DNA of 64,000 nt, from contig CAWGCA010000048.1 in the NCBI GenBank assembly GCA_963820955.1, positions 1 through 64,000 on the forward strand, written 5' to 3'. This stretch comes from CAWGCA01 sp963820955 (lineage in GTDB: Bacteria; Pseudomonadota; Gammaproteobacteria; Chromatiales; Chromatiaceae). This document shows positions 33,194-42,552 of the stretch, piece by piece; position 1 is the stretch's first letter; each line of letters opens with the position of its first letter. Position numbers and translations under genes: made by a program. Under the pieces are notes generated by a model. The model saw nothing but the letters and a program-made list of their open reading frames with translations. It had not been told where the DNA came from and made no database searches.

Positions 33194-34192
33194 TTAAGAT
33201 ACGTGTTCGACCATACGCAGCATGTTGCAGGTGTAACCGTATTCATTGTCGTACCAGGAAACGACCTTGACGAAGGTGTCATCCAGCGCGATACCGGCGC
33301 CAGCGTCAAAAATCGACGGGGTGCCACGACCACGGAAGTCGGTGGAGACTACCTTCTCTTCCGTATAGCCCAGAACACCGGCCAGATCACCCGATTCGGA
33401 AGCTTCCTTCATGGCGGCGCAGATATCGTCGTAAGAGGCGCCACTATTCAGTTCTACTGTAAGGTCAACCACCGACACATCAGAGGTGGGTACACGAAAG
33501 GCCATACCGGTCAGCTTACCGTTCAACTCCGGCAATACCTTACCCACAGCTTTGGCTGCACCGGTCGAGGAAGGGATGATATTCTCCAGAATGCCACGGC
33601 CGCCGCGCCAATCCTTCATGGACGGCCCATCGACGGTCTTCTGCGTCGCAGTAGCGGCATGCACGGTGGACATCAAGCCGCGCTTGATGCCGAACTTATC
33701 GTTCAGGACCTTGGCGACAGGCGCCAGGCAGTTGGTGGTGCAGGAGGCGGCGGACACGATGGCCTGACCTGCGTAGGTGTTGTGGTTGACGCCGTAGACG
33801 AACATCGGGGTGGCATCCTTGGAAGGTGCGCTCTGAACCACCTTCTTGGCACCCGCGTCGATATGCTTCTGACAGGTCTCTTCAGTCAGGAAAAAACCGG
33901 TGCATTCGATGATGAGATCAGCGCCGATTTCGTTCCATTTCAGATTGGCCGGATCGCGCTCGGCAGTCAGACGGATGGTTTTACCGTTGACCACCATGTT
34001 GCTGCCATCGACAGATATATCGCCATCGAAGTTGCCGTGAACCGAGTCATACTTCAGCATGTAGGCAAGGTAGTCGGGATCCAGCAGGTCGTTGATGCCG
34101 ACGACTTCAATACCAGGAAAGTCCTTAGCGATCGCACGAAAAGCCATACGGCCGATACGACCAAAACCGTTAATTCCAACTTTGATAGCCAT
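33194..34192 (-). CDS. gap: glyceraldehyde-3-phosphate dehydrogenase, type I
   Basis: 332 residues. Oxidises and phosphorylates glyceraldehyde 3-phosphate with NAD(P), or runs in reverse in the Calvin cycle. It begins with the Rossmann motif VGINGFGRIGRMAFRA. The catalytic cysteine lies in SAASCTTNCLAPVAKVL, then HAATATQKTVDGPS (catalytic His context), GRGILENIIPSSTGAAKAVG and SWYDNEYGYTCNML. The residue after VGIN is DLLDP, typical of NAD-preferring forms, although dual use cannot be excluded. 77 bp after tkt on the same strand. Confidence 0.97.
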   Translation of the reverse strand: MAIKVGINGFGRIGRMAFRAIAKDFPGIEVVGINDLLDPDYLAYMLKYDSVHGNFDGDISVDGSNMVVNGKTIRLTAERDPANLKWNEIGADLIIECTGFFLTEETCQKHIDAGAKKVVQSAPSKDATPMFVYGVNHNTYAGQAIVSAASCTTNCLAPVAKVLNDKFGIKRGLMSTVHAATATQKTVDGPSMKDWRGGRGILENIIPSSTGAAKAVGKVLPELNGKLTGMAFRVPTSDVSVVDLTVELNSGASYDDICAAMKEASESGDLAGVLGYTEEKVVSTDFRGRGTPSIFDAGAGIALDDTFVKVVSWYDNEYGYTCNMLRMVEHVS

Positions 34193-34269
34193 GATTTTCT
34201 CCTAAAAAATGATCAATATGGATGACTTAAAGCGCGGCGGGTACCAGGACCCACCGCGATATTCCTGAT

Positions 34270-36282
34270 TTAAAGCACGTCCTCTACGGCCTTGACCACG
34301 TTTTCCGCGGTGATGCCGAAGTGTTTATACACCTCGGGGGCAGGTGCCGATTCTCCGAAGGTATCCAGACCGATCACCTTGCCGTCGAGGCCCACGTACT
34401 TACCCCAGAAGCCGGTCACACCCGCCTCAACGGCCACCCGGGCCGAGACGGAAGCGGGCAGCACGGACTCCTTGTAGGCCGCATCCTGGGCATCGAAGGT
34501 GTCGGTAGAGGGCATAGAGACCACGCGTACCTTGCGACCCTTTTCGGACAGCGTCTGCTGGGCAGCCATTGCCAGTTCGACCTCGGAGCCGGTGGCGATA
34601 ATGAGTGCCTCCGGCATTCCGTCACAATCCGAGAGCACATAACCACCCTTTTGCACGGCGTCGATCTGCTCCTGACTGCGTGTCATGTGTGGTAGACCCT
34701 GGCGGGAAAGGATCAGACTGGTGGGACCACCCTGGCGCTCCAGAGCCACTTTCCAGGCGACGGCTGTCTCTACCGCGTCACAGGGTCGCCAGACCGACAT
34801 GCGTGGCAGCATACGCAGGGTTGCTGTCTGCTCTACCGGCTGATGGGTGGGCCCGTCCTCGCCAAGACCTATGGAGTCGTGGGTGTAGACGTGAATCGGG
34901 CTCAATTTCATCAGCGCCGCCATACGCAGGGCGTTGCGCGCATACTCGGAGAACATCAGGAAGGTGGCACCGTAAGACTTGAAGCCCCCATGCAGTTCGA
35001 TGCCATTCATCATGGCCGACATACCAAACTCGCGGACACCGTAGTGGAGGTAGTTACCGGAGGCATCGTCTCTGGACACCGCCTTGGAGCCGGACCAGAT
35101 GGTGAGATTCGAGCCGGCCAGATCGGCGGACCCCCCCAGGAATTCAGGCACCATAGGACCGTACCCTTCAATGGCGTTCTGAGAGGCCTTGCGGGTCGCT
35201 ACCTTTTCCGCCTTTTCGTCTACCGAGCGGATGAAGGCATTCGCCTTAGTCTCCCAGTCGGCCGCTAACTCTCCCGCCATCCGTCGCTTGAACTCGCTGG
35301 CCAGTTCGGGATACTCGGCGGCGTAGACATCGAAACGGGCATTCCACTCGCTTTCCGCGGCACTGCCCTTCTCTTTGGCATCCCAGCCGGCATACACCTC
35401 GCTCGGGACCTCAAAGGGGGGGTGATTCCAGCCAATGGTTTCGCGCACCAGGGCGATCTCGTCATCACCCAGCGGCGCACCGTGGCAATCCTCTTTGCCC
35501 TGCTTGTTAGGGGATCCCCAGCCGATGATGGTCTGACAGCAGATCAGCGTTGGCCGGTCGGTTACCGAACGCGCCTCTTCAATCGCTGCCTTTATCGCGT
35601 CCCCGTCATGACCGTCAACCTTTGCAATCACATGCCAACCATAGGCCTCGAAACGCTTGGGGGTATCGTCAGTAAACCAGGCCGGTGTCGCGCCTTCGCC
35701 CCGCACCACCCCGTCGATGGAGATGTTATTGTCGTCGTAGAAGGCAATCAGCTTGCCGAGACCAAGAGTTCCCGCCAGGGAGCAGGCCTCATGGGAGATC
35801 CCCTCCATCATGCAGCCATCACCCAGGAATGCGTAGGTATCGTGGTCGACGATATCGTGGCCTGGCTTGTTGAACTGGGCTGCCAGCACCTTCTCCGCGA
35901 TGGCCATACCCACTGCGTTAGTGATGCCCTGACCCAGTGGGCCGGTGGTGGTCTCTACTCCGGGGGCATAGCCGTACTCCGGGTGGCCCGGAGTCTTGGA
36001 GTGAAGCTGGCGGAACTGTTTCAGGTCGTCAATACTCAAATCATATCCCGTCAAATGCAGTAACGAATAGATAAGCATGGAGCCATGACCATTGGACAGC
36101 ACGAAACGGTCGCGATCCGGCCATTTGGGATTGGCCGGATTGTGCCGCATATAGTCATTCCAGAGCACTTCGGCGATATCGGCCATTCCCATGGGCGCAC
36201 CCGGGTGGCCGGAGTTGGCTTTTTGTACGGCATCCATGCTGAGGGCGCGGACGGCGTTGGCAAGGTTTCTACGTGAGGACAT
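34270..36282 (-). CDS. tkt: transketolase
   Basis: About 670 residues. A thiamine-diphosphate enzyme moving two-carbon units in the pentose phosphate and Calvin cycles. Seen: MDAVQKANSGHPGAPMGMAD, DRFVLSNGHGSMLIYSLLH, GPLGQGITNAVGMAIAEK, AFLGDGCMMEGISHEACSLA (TPP site), VYTHDSIGLGEDGPTHQPVE and the C-terminal GVTGFWGKYVGLDGKVIGLD. ATG 36282 is chosen because GGAGG lies 5 nt upstream; a TTG at 36285 is in the same frame. First gene of the central-metabolism run. The SAM-cycle and thioredoxin-like genes lie beyond its 300-bp leader. Confidence 0.97.
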   Translation of the reverse strand: MSSRRNLANAVRALSMDAVQKANSGHPGAPMGMADIAEVLWNDYMRHNPANPKWPDRDRFVLSNGHGSMLIYSLLHLTGYDLSIDDLKQFRQLHSKTPGHPEYGYAPGVETTTGPLGQGITNAVGMAIAEKVLAAQFNKPGHDIVDHDTYAFLGDGCMMEGISHEACSLAGTLGLGKLIAFYDDNNISIDGVVRGEGATPAWFTDDTPKRFEAYGWHVIAKVDGHDGDAIKAAIEEARSVTDRPTLICCQTIIGWGSPNKQGKEDCHGAPLGDDEIALVRETIGWNHPPFEVPSEVYAGWDAKEKGSAAESEWNARFDVYAAEYPELASEFKRRMAGELAADWETKANAFIRSVDEKAEKVATRKASQNAIEGYGPMVPEFLGGSADLAGSNLTIWSGSKAVSRDDASGNYLHYGVREFGMSAMMNGIELHGGFKSYGATFLMFSEYARNALRMAALMKLSPIHVYTHDSIGLGEDGPTHQPVEQTATLRMLPRMSVWRPCDAVETAVAWKVALERQGGPTSLILSRQGLPHMTRSQEQIDAVQKGGYVLSDCDGMPEALIIATGSEVELAMAAQQTLSEKGRKVRVVSMPSTDTFDAQDAAYKESVLPASVSARVAVEAGVTGFWGKYVGLDGKVIGLDTFGESAPAPEVYKHFGITAENVVKAVEDVL

Positions 36283-36588
36283 CAATCCCTCCTGTGGAAG
36301 GTTTGTTGGAAATTTTCCACACCGGGTCTATCCCCGGCTGGCCCTAGATTACGGGTATAACAAAGGCCCCCATGGTCGAAACCCTCCCACTTCATCTCGA
36401 TCAGAGAGAGTGGCCCCTTGACTCGATGAGGATGGTGGTCGACACGGCCCATTTTCTGTTTCCCCCAACCGACGGCAGGCATGGCTGGCAACTACCGTAA
36501 GTTAGAACAGCAGAGTATTCTTAACCAATTAACTACCGGGCATCAACATAGCCGAGTTTATGGGGGTAGAAGTATATCCTAATATACT
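36283..36588. other. tkt leader region, nothing recognised
   Basis: About 300 bp between tkt and the thioredoxin-like gene, both on the minus strand. It includes the tkt ribosome binding site near 36290. No known riboswitch, RNA or protein family was seen; a short open frame of about 69 codons (36282-36491) shows no convincing features. An AT-rich stretch near 36510-36600 could hold the tkt promoter. Confidence 0.4.
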
Positions 36589-37143
36589 TTACGTTCGCCA
36601 TTTGATAGAGCAACCGATACTGGGGATCTGCACCTCCGGTCCCTTGCCGGTTTCAGCCACCTGTTTCATCGCCTCAAACAGATCTCTCGGGACACCGGAG
36701 GCCGCGGCCTCCTTGCGGCTCTCGTCCAACCTACCGCGGTACTGCAGCAGCAGATCGGCATTGTATCCGAAGAAATCGGGGGTGCAGATGGCATCGTAGG
36801 CCTTCGCAATCTCCTGGGTCTCGTCGTACAGATAGGGGAACGGGAATCTGAACTTTTCGGCAATCCTGCGCATATTGTCGAAAGAGTCCTCTTCATACTC
36901 GGCGGCATCATTGGACATGATGGCAACGCTGTTGATTCCCAGTGTCTTGAGTTCAGCCGCATCACGCACGATTCTGTCTCTGACGGCCTTTACATAAGGA
37001 CAGTGGTTGCAGATGAACATCACCAGCAATCCTTTCTCCCCCCGACACTGCTCAAGGGTCCAGGTACGCCCGTCCACGCCGGGCAGAGAGAAACCAAACG
37101 CAGGCCTGCCGAAATCACACACCGGGGTTTCCAATGAGACCAT
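36589..37143 (-). CDS. thioredoxin-like (AhpC/TSA-type) redoxin
   Basis: 184 residues of the peroxiredoxin/TlpA-like thioredoxin fold. FGFSLPGVDGRTWTLEQCRG opens it; the redox motif is FICNHCPYVKAVRDRIV (CNHC). IMSNDAAEYEEDSFDNM and the cis-Pro region CTPDFFGYNADLLLQYRGRL follow. No signal peptide, so it is probably cytosolic. Members with this CxxC pattern are common in Proteobacteria and poorly studied; a general thiol-disulphide role is likely. Transcribed away from metK, whose regulated promoter lies 120 bp on the other side. Confidence 0.88.
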   Translation of the reverse strand: MVSLETPVCDFGRPAFGFSLPGVDGRTWTLEQCRGEKGLLVMFICNHCPYVKAVRDRIVRDAAELKTLGINSVAIMSNDAAEYEEDSFDNMRRIAEKFRFPFPYLYDETQEIAKAYDAICTPDFFGYNADLLLQYRGRLDESRKEAAASGVPRDLFEAMKQVAETGKGPEVQIPSIGCSIKWRT

Positions 37144-37262
37144 TTATACCTCCTTCCAAAAATCTTTCGGTTTCCGTCGAAAAGGGCGCAATAGTGTACA
37201 TCAGAGGACGATGAATTACTCTGACAAAGAACCTGCCCCACGGCGGATCGCGCGGGCCTCGG

Positions 37263-37291
37263 TTGACAACTACCCTGTTTTACGGATAATT
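37263..37291 (+). promoter_or_regulatory. sigma-70 promoter of metK
   Basis: TTGACA at 37263-37268 and ATAATT at 37286-37291 with a 17-bp spacer. Transcription would start near 37297, right at the first bases of the SAM-II-like aptamer, as expected for a riboswitch leader. Confidence 0.7.
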
Positions 37292-37295
37292 CATC

Positions 37296-37340
37296 CAGCG
37301 CCGATTTGAGTTCAGATTGCGGGCGCTCAAAAAATGCGGC
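37296..37340 (+). ncRNA. SAM-II-like riboswitch
   Basis: AGCGCC (37297-37302) and GGCGCT (37322-37327) form a 6-bp stem around a loop containing GATTTG and TTGC. The 3' side carries AAAAAATGCGGCTAAAGC. GATTTG, TTGC and GCTAAA in this order and spacing match the SAM-II (SAM_alpha) consensus as I know it, where the loop pairs with the 3' strand to make the SAM pocket. It sits between a sigma-70 promoter and the gene for SAM synthetase. SAM-II is known mostly from Alphaproteobacteria, so its presence here is unusual. A covariance-model search would confirm or reject it. Confidence 0.65.
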
Positions 37341-37370
37341 TAAAGCGAGATAGATGCATAGCTTTCATCC

Positions 37371-37404
37371 AAACCCGCTTGAGCTCAAGGCCAGCGGGTT
37401 TTTA
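37371..37404 (+). terminator. leader terminator before metK
   Basis: A 9-bp stem (AAACCCGCT and AGCGGGTTT) with a 13-nt loop, followed by T-rich sequence. It lies between the aptamer and the metK start, so it is probably the expression platform for transcriptional control. AAAGC at 37332-37336 can also pair with GCTTT at 37361-37365, giving an alternative fold. Confidence 0.7.
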
Positions 37405-37428
37405 TATTTCAGAGGATCGAACTTTAAA

Positions 37429-38595
<1,167 letters not shown>

Positions 38596-38650
38596 ATCTC
38601 GAAACTGGCGGTCGTGAGAGACGCCAGTCATATCGTTATGGTTCGCATCG

Positions 38651-38776
38651 CCTTGAGGAGCGCTGCAACCTCGCCCTCGCCCCCGTTGCGGAAAACCACC
38701 CAATGCAGTGGTGATCGAACGGGCTCGGTGGCGTGGCCAGGCTCAGGGATTCGATTCGATGCTCAACGGCGCTCAG
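38651..38776 (+). ncRNA. S-adenosylhomocysteine (SAH) riboswitch
   Basis: CCTTGAG (38651-38657) pairs with CTCAGGG (38742-38748) to form P1. GAGCGCTGCAAC follows it, and GGCGCTC at 38768-38774 pairs with GAGCGC to form the pseudoknot stem. The internal CCAGGCTCAGGG matches the conserved core. The long variable arm covers about 38670-38735. Known SAH riboswitches lie upstream of ahcY and turn it on when SAH builds up; this one ends 19 bp before the ahcY start, close to its ribosome binding site (GGAG). Confidence 0.9.
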
Positions 38777-38795
38777 TTTTTTCGGAGACTGAAAT

Positions 38796-40211
38796 ATGAA
38801 TACCGTTGTGGAGTCTACCTTTTCTGACTTTACGGTGGCCGACCTTACGCTTGCTGAATGGGGCCGCAAGGAAATTGCCATCGCAGAGACCGAAATGCCC
38901 GGACTGATGGCCTTGCAGAAACAATACGCTGGCGAAAAACCGCTCGATGGGGCCCGTATCGCCGGCAGTCTGCACATGACTATCCAGACCGCTGTATTGA
39001 TCGAAACCCTGGTTGCCCTTGGTGCGCAGGTCCGCTGGGCCTCCTGTAACATCTTTTCCACCCAGGACCATGCCGCAGCCGCCATCGCTGCCGACCGGAT
39101 TCCGGTCTACGCCTTCAAGGGAGAAAGCCTGGAGCAGTACTGGGCCTTTACTCACAAAATCATGGAGTGGGACGACGGCGGCACGCCAAATATGATCCTG
39201 GACGATGGCGGCGATGCCACCCTGCTGATCCATCTGGGCGCCAAGGCGGAACAGAATATTTCGGTACTGGACGATCCAAGCAGCGAGGAAGAGGAGGTGA
39301 TGTACGCCGCGATCAGGAAACGCCTTGAGAGTCAGCCTGGTTGGTACTCGAATATTTTGAAAAATATCCGGGGGGTCACCGAAGAGACCACCACTGGTGT
39401 CCATCGCCTTTATCAAATGGAGGCGAAAGACGATCTACCCTTCCCCGCCTTCAATGTTAATGACTCAGTCACCAAGTCCAAGTTTGACAACCTCTACGGC
39501 TGCCGTGAGTCCCTGGTGGACGGTATCAAACGCGCCACCGACGTAATGGTGGCTGGCAAGATCGCGCTCGTTCTCGGCTACGGAGACGTGGGCAAAGGGT
39601 GTGCCCAGTCCCTGCGTGGCTTGGGAGCAACGGTCTGGATCACTGAAATCGATCCGATCTGCGCACTGCAGGCGGCGATGGAGGGCTACCGGGTAGTCGA
39701 GATGGAACAGGCCTGCAGCCAGGTCGATATCTTTGTCACTGCCACCGGTAACTACCATGTCATCACCCATGACCACATGGTGCAGATGAAAGACCAGGCC
39801 ATCGTGTGCAACATTGGCCATTTCGACAACGAAATCGACTGCGCCAGTCTGCAAGTGTACGAATGGGAGAACATCAAGCCTCAGGTGGATCACATCATCT
39901 TCCCAGACGGCAGGCGCATTATTCTGCTGGCCGAGGGTCGGCTGGTAAACCTGGGCTGCGCCACCGGCCATCCCAGCTTCGTAATGTCGAACTCCTTCAC
40001 CAACCAGGTCTTGGCCCAGATGGAGTTATGGAACCGCGGCGATGAATACCAGAAAAAGGTCTACACCTTGCCGAAGAAGCTGGATGAAGAGGTAGCCCGG
40101 CTGCATCTGCAGAAGATTGGTGCCAACCTGACCACCCTCACTGAGAAGCAAGCTGACTATATCGGGGTGGCGGTGGAAGGCCCCTACAAACCTGAGCACT
40201 ACCGCTACTGA
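38796..40211 (+). CDS. ahcY: adenosylhomocysteinase
   Basis: 471 residues. Splits S-adenosylhomocysteine into adenosine and homocysteine using bound NAD. Seen: GSLHMTIQTAVLIETLVALG, WASCNIFSTQDHAAAAIA, FPAFNVNDSVTKSKFDNLYG (catalytic region), LVLGYGDVGKGCAQSLRGLG (NAD-binding GxGxxG), VTATGNYHVITHDHM, CNIGHFDNEID and the C-terminal KPEHYRY that completes the partner's active site. Length fits the long proteobacterial form. 200 bp after metK, with its own SAH riboswitch, so it can be induced independently. Confidence 0.98.
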   Translation: MNTVVESTFSDFTVADLTLAEWGRKEIAIAETEMPGLMALQKQYAGEKPLDGARIAGSLHMTIQTAVLIETLVALGAQVRWASCNIFSTQDHAAAAIAADRIPVYAFKGESLEQYWAFTHKIMEWDDGGTPNMILDDGGDATLLIHLGAKAEQNISVLDDPSSEEEEVMYAAIRKRLESQPGWYSNILKNIRGVTEETTTGVHRLYQMEAKDDLPFPAFNVNDSVTKSKFDNLYGCRESLVDGIKRATDVMVAGKIALVLGYGDVGKGCAQSLRGLGATVWITEIDPICALQAAMEGYRVVEMEQACSQVDIFVTATGNYHVITHDHMVQMKDQAIVCNIGHFDNEIDCASLQVYEWENIKPQVDHIIFPDGRRIILLAEGRLVNLGCATGHPSFVMSNSFTNQVLAQMELWNRGDEYQKKVYTLPKKLDEEVARLHLQKIGANLTTLTEKQADYIGVAVEGPYKPEHYRY

Positions 40212-40288
40212 TGGCACAAACCGCGGAAACCGGGACTGACACCTCTCAGTCCCCAATCCCATCCTTCTGATCGAATAAAGATCCAATC

Positions 40289-41140
40289 ATGAGATCGCAA
40301 AAAAAATTCAACGTCGGATACAGCTTCGAACTGTTTCCGCCAAAAACGCAGGAAGGGATGGAGAAACTCCAGTCCAACGTCCGCAAGCTGTCGCGGCTGA
40401 ATCCCCACTTCTTCTCTGTGACCTATGGTGCCGGTGGCTCCACCCAGGAACGCACCCTGGAGACAGTTGACTGGTTGCGGGCAGAGGGGATAGAGACGGC
40501 GCCCCATCTCTCATGTATCGGCACCGACCGGGAGCAGATTCGGGGGCTTCTGCATCACTATCGAGAGCACGGCATCCAACGGATCGTCGCCCTGCGTGGA
40601 GATATGCCGTCAGGTATGCAGCAAGGCGGGGATTTCCGATATGCAAGCGAACTGGTGGATTTTATCCGTGCCGAAACCGGCAATCATTTCTACATAGAGG
40701 TAGCCGCATACCCTGAGTTCCACCCGCAGGCCCCGGATGCCGGATCCGATCTATGGAACTTCAAGCTCAAGGTAGGCGCCGGTGCCAACGGTGCCATCAC
40801 TCAGTATTTTTACAATGCAGACGCCTATTTTCGCTTTGTAGATAGCTGTGAAAAATTGGGGATAGATATTCCGATCGTCCCCGGAATCATGCCAATCACC
40901 AACTACACCCAACTGGCCCGTTTCTCAGACACCTGCGGAGCAGAAATTCCACGCTGGATCCGCAAACGGCTGCAAGGATTTGGCGATGATAGTGAGAGCA
41001 TCCGTGCCTTTGGTATCGAGGTGGTCAGTTCGCTTTGTGAGCGCCTGTTGCAGCAGGGTGCCCCCGGACTTCACTTCTACACCATGAATCAGGCGGAAGC
41101 GATCATCAATATCTGGCGTAATCTGGGGCTGCCCGATTGA
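40289..41140 (+). CDS. metF: methylenetetrahydrofolate reductase
   Basis: 283 residues of the FAD-dependent MetF family, which makes 5-methyl-THF for homocysteine remethylation. Starts KKFNVGYSFELFPPKTQEGM with the catalytic Glu (SFELFPP); then FFSVTYGAGGSTQERTLE, HLSCIGTDREQI, RIVALRGDMPSG (FAD binding), EVAAYPEFHPQA and PIVPGIMPITNYTQL. Standard bacterial length. It follows ahcY by 77 bp and closes the SAM-cycle operon; metE or metH is not in this window. Confidence 0.97.
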   Translation: MRSQKKFNVGYSFELFPPKTQEGMEKLQSNVRKLSRLNPHFFSVTYGAGGSTQERTLETVDWLRAEGIETAPHLSCIGTDREQIRGLLHHYREHGIQRIVALRGDMPSGMQQGGDFRYASELVDFIRAETGNHFYIEVAAYPEFHPQAPDAGSDLWNFKLKVGAGANGAITQYFYNADAYFRFVDSCEKLGIDIPIVPGIMPITNYTQLARFSDTCGAEIPRWIRKRLQGFGDDSESIRAFGIEVVSSLCERLLQQGAPGLHFYTMNQAEAIINIWRNLGLPD

Positions 41141-41319
41141 CTGCGTTTTGAGGGGTCACTCTGTCGATCTTCGACTGAAACCGAGCAGATGGCTGTCCTC
41201 ATAGCAGTGTAAAAACAATGCGCCGACAGATGCCCTGACGGCCGGCGGCTCTCAGCACCCAGTGTTGCGAGAGCACGCCCCCCATTGCAACCACTCGTTT
41301 TGTATCAACAGACCCTGAC

Positions 41320-42051
41320 ATGCGAATGCCACGCATCTATACCGTCCAGCCACTAACGACGGGACTGGAAACAGAACTCGAAACTGAGGCTGCCCATCGC
41401 CTGCTGCAGGTGCTGCGTTTGAAGCCCGGCAGGGAACTGGTGTTGTTCAATGGCGATGGAAGAGACTACCGGGCAATCCTGGTGAAGGCGGCAAAGCGCT
41501 CCGCCGGGATTAAAGTGCTCGGCAGATCAGAGCAGGAGCCGTTGTTTCCACTGGCCATTCATCTCGGCCTGGCCATTTCCAAGAGCGAACGCATGGATTT
41601 CGCCGTGCAAAAGTCGGTGGAACTGGGCACGGTCAGCATCACACCACTCATTACTGAGCACTGCGTTGCAAGAGTCGCCACGCAACGGCGGAACAACCGT
41701 CTGACCCATTGGCGCAAGGTGGCTGTATCCGCCTGTGAGCAGTCAGGCCGCCGTCGGCTGCCGGAGGTCCACGAAATCGGCACGCTGAAGAACTGGTTAA
41801 CTGATCACACTGGAGGTACTGGTATTCTACTCGATCCGGCTGCCGACAGGTCTCTGCACCAACTCTCCCCACCCGCACACCAGATATCTGTGCTGGTCGG
41901 GCCGGAGGGAGGGCTTTCTGAAAGCGAATGCGAGCTGGCAGCGCAAACCGGTTTTAACAGAGTGCGGCTCGGCCCCCGGGTGATGCGGGCTGAAACTGCC
42001 CCGTTGGCCGCTATTTCGGCAATCCAGATGTTGTGGGGGGACTTCCGCTGA
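41320..42051 (+). CDS. rsmE: 16S rRNA m3U1498 methyltransferase
   Basis: 243 residues. Methylates N3 of U1498 in 16S rRNA within the 30S subunit. Seen: the N-terminal PUA-like part (RIYTVQPL, HRLLQVLRLKPGRELVLFNG), IHLGLAISKSERMDFAVQKS, then the SPOUT knot VLVGPEGGLSESECELA and VRLGPRVMRAETAPLAAISA with the conserved Arg and Glu. Normal length. It stands alone between metF and the convergent chpC, with about 180 bp upstream lacking recognised features. Confidence 0.95.
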   Translation: MRMPRIYTVQPLTTGLETELETEAAHRLLQVLRLKPGRELVLFNGDGRDYRAILVKAAKRSAGIKVLGRSEQEPLFPLAIHLGLAISKSERMDFAVQKSVELGTVSITPLITEHCVARVATQRRNNRLTHWRKVAVSACEQSGRRRLPEVHEIGTLKNWLTDHTGGTGILLDPAADRSLHQLSPPAHQISVLVGPEGGLSESECELAAQTGFNRVRLGPRVMRAETAPLAAISAIQMLWGDFR

Positions 42052-42081
42052 GCGACATTGCATTCCCCGGCAACCGATCTT

Positions 42082-42552
42082 TCAATCCAGGACTTGCTCC
42101 AGCGCCTGCTCCAAGGCATCCAGATCTGGAATCCAGGCCTCCTGCCCACTGATCCGCACCTGCTGCTTGATCATATCTCCACCATCACCAGGTTCGCCCA
42201 ACGGGGCAATAAATTCCTCTGTTACCCGCACCAGGTGAGGAATTGATCGAAGCAGGATTCCAATATAGGGGCGTTGCGGATTCCCGTTTAGCGTGTTGCA
42301 GATAGCGATACGGGCACGATGGCCGATTTCTTCGCTGGCGGATCCCACCAATACATCGAACGAAACCAAAGGTACGGAACGTTGATGCCAAGACATGACA
42401 CCCAACAGCCAATCCGGTGCATCAGCAGGTGGGCTGTCGGGCTGCCGGAAGCCGATCACCTCGGATACCGATACGTTGGGAAGCAACAGTTGTCCGGATC
42501 GCAACGGCAGAAGTACCCCTCGGACTTCCTGATGTCCTTTGGCCTTACTCAT
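42082..42552 (-). CDS. chpC: CheW-like protein ChpC
   Basis: 156 residues with a CheW-like fold: GVLLPLRSGQLLLPNVSVSE, PDWLLGVMSWHQRSVPLVSF, then a C-terminal beta section ending WIPDLDALEQALEQVL. Its ATG overlaps the stop of chpA (ATGA), the position chpC holds in the Pseudomonas Pil-Chp cluster. In that system ChpC is a second coupling protein that feeds extra receptors into ChpA. Last gene of the minus-strand chemosensory operon, convergent with rsmE. Confidence 0.85.
   Translation of the reverse strand: MSKAKGHQEVRGVLLPLRSGQLLLPNVSVSEVIGFRQPDSPPADAPDWLLGVMSWHQRSVPLVSFDVLVGSASEEIGHRARIAICNTLNGNPQRPYIGILLRSIPHLVRVTEEFIAPLGEPGDGGDMIKQQVRISGQEAWIPDLDALEQALEQVLD

Noticed and set aside
33203..34225. 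340-codon plus-strand frame opposite gap
   Set aside because: Antisense shadow of a highly conserved gene.
36283..36588. TPP riboswitch before transketolase
   Set aside because: The conserved CUGAGA and ACCUGAUC core motifs were not found.
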